Shown here: positions 14,277-17,472 of the stretch, piece by piece | Layout: every line of letters begins with the position of its first letter | Numbering within the stretch: the stretch's first letter is position 1 | Assembly: GCA_021850745.1 (NCBI GenBank) | Contig: JAJZKX010000010.1 | Location: 1 to 17,472, forward strand | From: Thermoplasmata archaeon | Lineage (GTDB): Archaea; Thermoplasmatota; Thermoplasmata; Thermoplasmatales; Thermoplasmataceae | Length of the DNA: 17,472 nt | Reading direction: 5' to 3' | Program-made: the position numbers and the translations under genes | The notes under the pieces: model-generated | The model's input: the letters and a program-made list of their open reading frames with translations, nothing else | Told to the model about the DNA's origin: nothing | Databases searched by the model: none

Positions 14277-14295
14277 GGCATGATTTTTTAATGCC
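14277..14295. repeat. Inverted repeat across the thiolase promoter
   Basis: GGCAT and ATGCC form 5-bp arms around a nine-base T-rich centre that holds the thiolase TATA box. It may be an operator, or a weak hairpin with a T run that ends the dehydrogenase transcript. It is short enough to be chance. Confidence 0.35.
14284..14290 (+). promoter_or_regulatory. TATA-like box of the thiolase-family gene
   Basis: TTTTTTA is centred 26 nt before ATG 14313, the same distance as for the other leaderless genes here. No Shine-Dalgarno precedes the ATG. The T run may also serve to end the upstream dehydrogenase transcript. Confidence 0.5.
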
Positions 14296-14312
14296 AAACC
14301 ATTTCTTTATAC

Positions 14313-15452
14313 ATGGTTTCAATCGTAGCAGCCAATTTTGCCAGATTTGGCAAGAGAGACGAGGATATCTTTGCTATATCCTCTGAATCTGCGCTTCCAA
14401 TTGTGGATAAATTCCGCGATGTAATAGATTTTGTAGTGGTCTCCAACTCATATTCAGGTGAGTTCAATGATATTTCTGGCCTCAATAACCTCCTTACGAC
14501 TCACCTGGCCATTGAGAATGTTCCCTCGATGAGAGTCGACAACACCAGTGGCAGCGGAGGTTCAGCAGTGCTTGTGGCCAAATCCCTGGTTGCATCAGAT
14601 GAAGCAAAGAACGTTCTTGTCATAGGGGCAGAGAAGATGACGGGATACCCCACCAAGAAATCAACCAGAATAATCGCCTCCCTGCTGCCTCCTGAAGAGA
14701 GGCGTGGCGGTCCTTCCCTTCCATCTCTTGCTGCATTCATGACGAGATCCTATATCAGAGAGTTTTCACCCACCAGGGAAAGCATAGCTATGGTTGCAGT
14801 GAAGAACCACCATAACGGAGCGCTAAATCCCTATGCACACTTCCAGGCCGATGTTCCCCTGGAGAAGGTAATGGCATCCAGGATTATTGCCGATCCCCTG
14901 AGGATCTTTGAATACTGCCCTGTAAGCGATGGCGCGGTAAGCCTTCTTGTTACTTCAGATGAAAATAGCAAGAGCCTTGGGAACAAGTCTGTAAAGATCA
15001 CCGGAACTGGAGCAAGCTCAGGCACATCCTCCATAACCTCCAGGGAATCGCTGGTCTCCATTGATTCAGTGAAGAATTCCGCCAAGAAAGCTTTCAAATC
15101 AGCAAGAAAGACCCCTCAGGACATGGACATTGCGGAACTTCATGACATGGCATCCATCCTTGAGATCGTTGAGTCCGAAGATGTTGGCTTTTTCAAAAAA
15201 GGGGAAGGCTGGAAGGCACTTGAAACAGGTGAAACTTCCATCGACGGAAGACTCCCCATCAATACAAGCGGGGGGCTGAACTCAAAGGGGCATCCCATTG
15301 GTGCAAGCGGAGTCGCCCAGACAGCTGAGATTTACCTTCAGCTTACAGGGCAAGCTGGAAAGAGGCAGGCAAAAAATGTAAGCACCGGTTTCAGTTTAAG
15401 TATGGCAGGTTTCGGAAACAATTCCACTTCCTTCGTTTACGAGGTGGCCTGA
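14313..15452 (+). CDS. Thiolase-family protein with serine at the nucleophile position
   Basis: The 379-residue protein matches the archaeal/SCP-x-type thiolase family in length and order. VLVIGAEKMT at 101-110, EYCPVSDGAVSLLVTS at 200-215, AELHDMASILEIVESEDVGF at 275-294 and the catalytic-histidine motif GHPIGASG at 327-334 (His327) are present. The usual nucleophile motif is of the form VENACASG, with the active cysteine. Here the aligned stretch is VDNTSGSGG at 75-83, putting Ser79 (codon AGT) where cysteine is expected. The family cysteine in HDCF is Met279 (HDMA), and no Cys is seen in the C-terminal NVSTGFSLSMAGFG. It should bind acyl-CoA, but normal thiolysis or condensation through a Cys thioester looks impossible. 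It overlaps the DUF35 gene by one base (TGATG), the usual pairing for archaeal acetoacetyl-CoA thiolase. It may be an acyltransferase, a serine-based condensing enzyme or an inactive partner subunit. Confidence 0.88.
   Translation: MVSIVAANFARFGKRDEDIFAISSESALPIVDKFRDVIDFVVVSNSYSGEFNDISGLNNLLTTHLAIENVPSMRVDNTSGSGGSAVLVAKSLVASDEAKNVLVIGAEKMTGYPTKKSTRIIASLLPPEERRGGPSLPSLAAFMTRSYIREFSPTRESIAMVAVKNHHNGALNPYAHFQADVPLEKVMASRIIADPLRIFEYCPVSDGAVSLLVTSDENSKSLGNKSVKITGTGASSGTSSITSRESLVSIDSVKNSAKKAFKSARKTPQDMDIAELHDMASILEIVESEDVGFFKKGEGWKALETGETSIDGRLPINTSGGLNSKGHPIGASGVAQTAEIYLQLTGQAGKRQAKNVSTGFSLSMAGFGNNSTSFVYEVA
15441..15446 (+). promoter_or_regulatory. Shine-Dalgarno of the DUF35 gene
   Basis: GAGGTG lies within the last codons of the thiolase-family gene, five bases before ATG 15452. 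It supports translation of DUF35 as the second gene of the unit. Confidence 0.6.
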
Positions 15453-15742
15453 TGGAACTTTACAGATGCAGCAAATGTTCAAGTGAATATGTTTTCAGGA
15501 GGGCGGTATGCCCTAAGTGCGGCTCCAAAGGATTCGATTCAGTTGAAGTAAAAAGCGCTGTGGCCCTTGACAGCGTGCACCTTATTGCAACACCTGAACC
15601 ATTTCCAGACGACTACAGAGTGGTAATGTTCCAGAGTGGTAATGGAGCTAGGGGGTTCTGCCGCACGACATCAGATGTTAAGAGAGGCGATCGCCTCAGG
15701 ATTGGAATGGATGAGAATGGCCCAGTGTGTGAGCCAGAATAG
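15452..15742 (+). CDS. DUF35 family zinc-ribbon/OB-fold acyl-CoA-binding protein
   Basis: This short protein of 96 residues has a rubredoxin-like zinc ribbon with Cys6-x2-Cys9 and Cys20-x2-Cys23. A small beta domain follows, with the DUF35 OB-fold pattern (YRVVMFQSGNGARGF around 55-69, VKRGDRLRIG around 76-85). In archaea a DUF35 protein bridges acetoacetyl-CoA thiolase and HMG-CoA synthase and shares their CoA site so that the intermediate is passed on. Here its gene overlaps the thiolase-family gene by one base, so the two products probably form a complex, but no HMG-CoA synthase gene adjoins. It is shorter than the common 120-140-residue form, lacking most of the helical N-terminal hook. 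A 14-bp palindrome (15684-15697) lies in the coding sequence. Confidence 0.85.
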   Translation: MELYRCSKCSSEYVFRRAVCPKCGSKGFDSVEVKSAVALDSVHLIATPEPFPDDYRVVMFQSGNGARGFCRTTSDVKRGDRLRIGMDENGPVCEPE

Positions 15743-15749
15743 GGATACA

Positions 15750-16955
15750 CTATTGATTGCCTGGGCTCATTATGACCCCATCTTTCTTCAGCGACTCAAT
15801 TTCCTCACGGCTGTATCCGATTTCTACAAGAATTGATTCTGAGTCCTCCCCCAGCTGAGGTGGTGCCTTTGAAACTTTCCCGGGAGTCCTTGACATCTTG
15901 AAAGGTGAGCCCATGACAGGTATTTTTCCATAAGGGGTGTCCATTGAAGTAACCATATTTCTGGCCTTGATCTGAGGATTTTCAATGGCTTCCTCTATGG
16001 TGTTTATGGGAGCTGCAGGGATACCGGCTTTGAGGAACTTCTGAAACAGTTCTGAAGTTGTTGTTTTGCTGAAGGTCTTCTCCAGCTCTTCCACCAGTTT
16101 ATCCCTGTTCTGCACCCTGAGGGCATTTTCACTGAACAGCTCATGGTCTGTGAGATCATCCCTTCCAATGCTTCTGCAGAATACCTTCCAGAGCTTCTCC
16201 GTTCCTACAGCTAAGGCTATGAAACTGTCCCCGGTTCTGAATACCTGATAGGGGGCTATGCTTGAATGGGCTGATCCAAGCTTCCTGGGATTCTTACCTG
16301 TGGCAAAATAGTTGAATGCCTGGTGGGTGAGTATGGTGAAATTTGCGTCAAGCATGGACATGTCGATATGCTGTCCCTTGCCACTGATTGTTCTTTCGTA
16401 TAGTGCACTGAGGATGGCTGTATTGGCAAACATTCCTGAAACAATGTCTGCAATGGGAACTCCAAACTTGATTGGTGTTCTGCCTTCCTCAGCATTGATG
16501 CTCAGGAGCCCGCTGTTTGCCAGAACAGTAAGATCATAACCAGGCCAGTCCCTCTGAGGGCCATCCTGGCCATAACCAGAAAGGCTGCAGTAGATCAAGC
16601 CTGGGTTTTCCTTCTGTGCATCTTCATATGAGAGGCCGAGCCTGTCCAGAGTTCCGGGCCTGAAATTCTCCATTAGTATGTCTGCCCTTGAAGCAAGTTT
16701 CCTCAGTATTTCCTGTCCCCTGGGTGACTTGAGGTCAAGGGAGATGCTCTTCTTGTTCCTGTTTACGCTCAGGAAGTAAGCCGAGATGCCATTGATGAAC
16801 GGAGGGGCCCATGTTCGTGTCTGGTCCCCCGTTGGAGGTTCAATCTTGATAATATCTGCGCCAAGATCACCCATCAGCATTGTGGCGATTGGGCCAGCCA
16901 TTGCCTGTGTAAGGTCAAGTACTTTCAAGCCGTGTAGTGGGGGATGGTTTTCCAT
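15750..16955 (-). CDS. CoA-transferase, class III (CaiB/BaiF family)
   Basis: The protein has 401 residues, the normal length for family III CoA-transferases, which move CoA between carboxylic acids through an aspartyl intermediate. The N-terminal signature KVLDLTQAMAGPIATMLMGDLGAD spans 11-34. IIKIEPPTGD at 35-44, NRNKKSISLDL at 65-75, NFRPGTLDRLGL at 97-108 and GYGQDGP at 127-133 follow in family order. The likely catalytic aspartate is Asp170 in IADIVSGM, matching Asp169 of formyl-CoA transferase. GKGQHIDMSMLDA spans 192-204. The C-terminal GIPAAPINTIEEA motif is also present (around 314-326). The gene ends 7 bp from the DUF35 gene, facing it, and diverges from an MFS gene across 205 bp. 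Its substrate cannot be told from sequence; the neighbourhood suggests activation of an organic acid for the SDR/thiolase steps. ATG 16955-16953 is the first start in frame after the AT-rich promoter region. Confidence 0.95.
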   Translation of the reverse strand: MENHPPLHGLKVLDLTQAMAGPIATMLMGDLGADIIKIEPPTGDQTRTWAPPFINGISAYFLSVNRNKKSISLDLKSPRGQEILRKLASRADILMENFRPGTLDRLGLSYEDAQKENPGLIYCSLSGYGQDGPQRDWPGYDLTVLANSGLLSINAEEGRTPIKFGVPIADIVSGMFANTAILSALYERTISGKGQHIDMSMLDANFTILTHQAFNYFATGKNPRKLGSAHSSIAPYQVFRTGDSFIALAVGTEKLWKVFCRSIGRDDLTDHELFSENALRVQNRDKLVEELEKTFSKTTTSELFQKFLKAGIPAAPINTIEEAIENPQIKARNMVTSMDTPYGKIPVMGSPFKMSRTPGKVSKAPPQLGEDSESILVEIGYSREEIESLKKDGVIMSPGNQ

Positions 16956-16983
16956 GATGAAAGTCTAAAGCCATAAACCCCTG

Positions 16984-16994
16984 ATATTATTTTT
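16984..16994 (-). promoter_or_regulatory. Possible TATA box of the CoA-transferase gene
   Basis: On the minus strand AAAAATAATAT is centred about 34 nt before ATG 16955, which would give a leader of roughly eight bases. A second candidate (TTTATG, 16972-16977) is too close to the start to serve a full-length product. Confidence 0.35.
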
Positions 16995-17033
16995 GGAATC
17001 ACCTGCAGTTTTTCATCTGGACATAAAAAAGAG

Positions 17034-17050
17034 CGTTAATTCCCGTTAAT
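17034..17050. repeat. Direct repeat CGTTAAT with 10-bp spacing
   Basis: CGTTAAT occurs at 17034-17040 and again at 17044-17050, one helical turn apart, in the 205-bp divergent region between the CoA-transferase and MFS genes. The arrangement is what a regulator binding one face of DNA would need. It lies about 80 bp from the CoA-transferase start and 111 bp from the MFS start. Confidence 0.4.
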
Positions 17051-17130
17051 GAAACTTCTGCTGCCAAAATAATTTTGGAAATCCATTCCGTGAACAATTG
17101 ACGTACTGAATATTCGACTAAATTGACAAG

Positions 17131-17137
17131 TTTTAAG
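17131..17137 (+). promoter_or_regulatory. TATA-like box of the MFS transporter gene
   Basis: TTTTAAG is centred 27 nt before ATG 17161, fitting a leaderless start. A competing AT-rich stretch (17143-17152) is too near the ATG; if it were the true box, the protein would start at the ATG of codon 11. Confidence 0.5.
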
Positions 17138-17140
17138 CCA

Positions 17141-17155
17141 TGTTATTTTATAACA
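17141..17155. repeat. Inverted repeat between promoter and start of the MFS gene
   Basis: TGTTAT and ATAACA are perfect 6-bp arms around a three-base TTT centre. The repeat lies between the TATA-like box and the start codon, where a bound repressor would block initiation. It is a good operator candidate for the transporter. Confidence 0.5.
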
Positions 17156-17160
17156 ATTAA

Positions 17161-17472
17161 ATGACCGAAACTTCTATACCAAGCGATAGGATGGACGCAT
17201 CCGCAAAGCACGTCTTCTGGGCCAGTTATTTTGGTTGGCTCCTGGACGGGTACGACACTACAATTTATGCTTTCGTTCTAGTCGCATCTCTACTGTTTAT
17301 ATTGCCAAACAGTGGAATTAGCAAAACTCTTCTGCCTTCATACGGTTTGATGTTTTTTGCTATTTTCCTCATAGGTTGGGGAACTGCCTTTATTTTTGGC
17401 CCCCTGGCTGATAAGATTGGAAGAATGAAGACACTGGGAATAGCAATTCTGCTGTACGCCCTTGGAACTTTC
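17161..17472 (+). CDS. MFS transporter, N-terminal part
   Basis: The gene opens with ATG 17161 and is still open at the window end, giving 104 residues. A short hydrophilic N-terminus is followed by a first helix at about 19-45 with two acidic residues in GWLLDGYD (Asp29, Asp32), a feature common in proton symporters for aromatic or other organic acids. A second helix spans about 62-80, followed by the MFS motif A loop GPLADKIGRMK at 80-90 and the start of a third helix. It sits in the cytoplasmic membrane and probably imports a small organic acid or similar metabolite with protons. Divergence from a CoA-transferase gene makes a link between uptake and CoA activation plausible. A palindrome sits just before the start codon. 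Family is clear; substrate is not, and the rest of the protein is outside the window. Confidence 0.9.
   Translation, partial: MTETSIPSDRMDASAKHVFWASYFGWLLDGYDTTIYAFVLVASLLFILPNSGISKTLLPSYGLMFFAIFLIGWGTAFIFGPLADKIGRMKTLGIAILLYALGTF

Noticed and set aside
1..17472. CRISPR arrays, tRNA or rRNA genes, insertion sequences
   Set aside because: I found no regular repeat-spacer pattern, no tRNA cloverleaf or rRNA segment in the gaps, and no transposase-like reading frame.

Overview
The window looks like chromosomal DNA from a Thermoplasmatales-type archaeon, a wall-less, acidophilic heterotroph. The strongest pointer is a full-length tricorn protease of the Thermoplasma type. Supporting signs are heavy use of AGG for arginine and archaeal promoter layout: first genes of transcription units have a TATA-like box about 26 nt before the start codon and no Shine-Dalgarno (leaderless), while genes inside operons have a Shine-Dalgarno. 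I cannot name the species.

Layout. 1-415 (-) is the N-terminal part of an old-yellow-enzyme-type flavin oxidoreductase. 571-3708 (+) is tricorn protease. It converges on a five-gene operon on the minus strand, read from about 13295 down to 3726: a very large family 5 solute-binding protein with Ig-like domains and a C-terminal membrane anchor, a DppB/OppB permease, a DppC/OppC permease carrying a roughly 450-residue extracytoplasmic insert with beta-propeller-like repeats, a fused DppD-DppF ATPase with two four-cysteine motifs, and a small three-helix membrane protein. From 13573 to 15742 (+) lie a short-chain dehydrogenase, a thiolase-family protein whose nucleophilic cysteine position is a serine, and a DUF35 zinc-ribbon/OB-fold protein. 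A class III (CaiB/BaiF) CoA-transferase (16955-15750, -) converges on them. The start of an MFS transporter (17161 to the window end, +) closes the window.

How the genes fit. The first half reads as a peptide economy module: the ABC importer brings oligopeptides in from acidic surroundings and tricorn degrades peptides in the cytosol. The second half reads as acyl-CoA chemistry (SDR, thiolase/DUF35, CoA-transferase) next to an MFS carrier that may bring in an organic acid; the substrate cannot be told from sequence.

The most unusual things are the importer architecture (propeller inserted in the permease, Ig-stalk binding protein, fused ATPase) and the Ser-for-Cys thiolase with its DUF35 partner and no HMG-CoA synthase neighbour. 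Intergenic gaps are all under 300 bp; the largest (13296-13572) holds divergent promoters and a perfect 12-bp palindrome.
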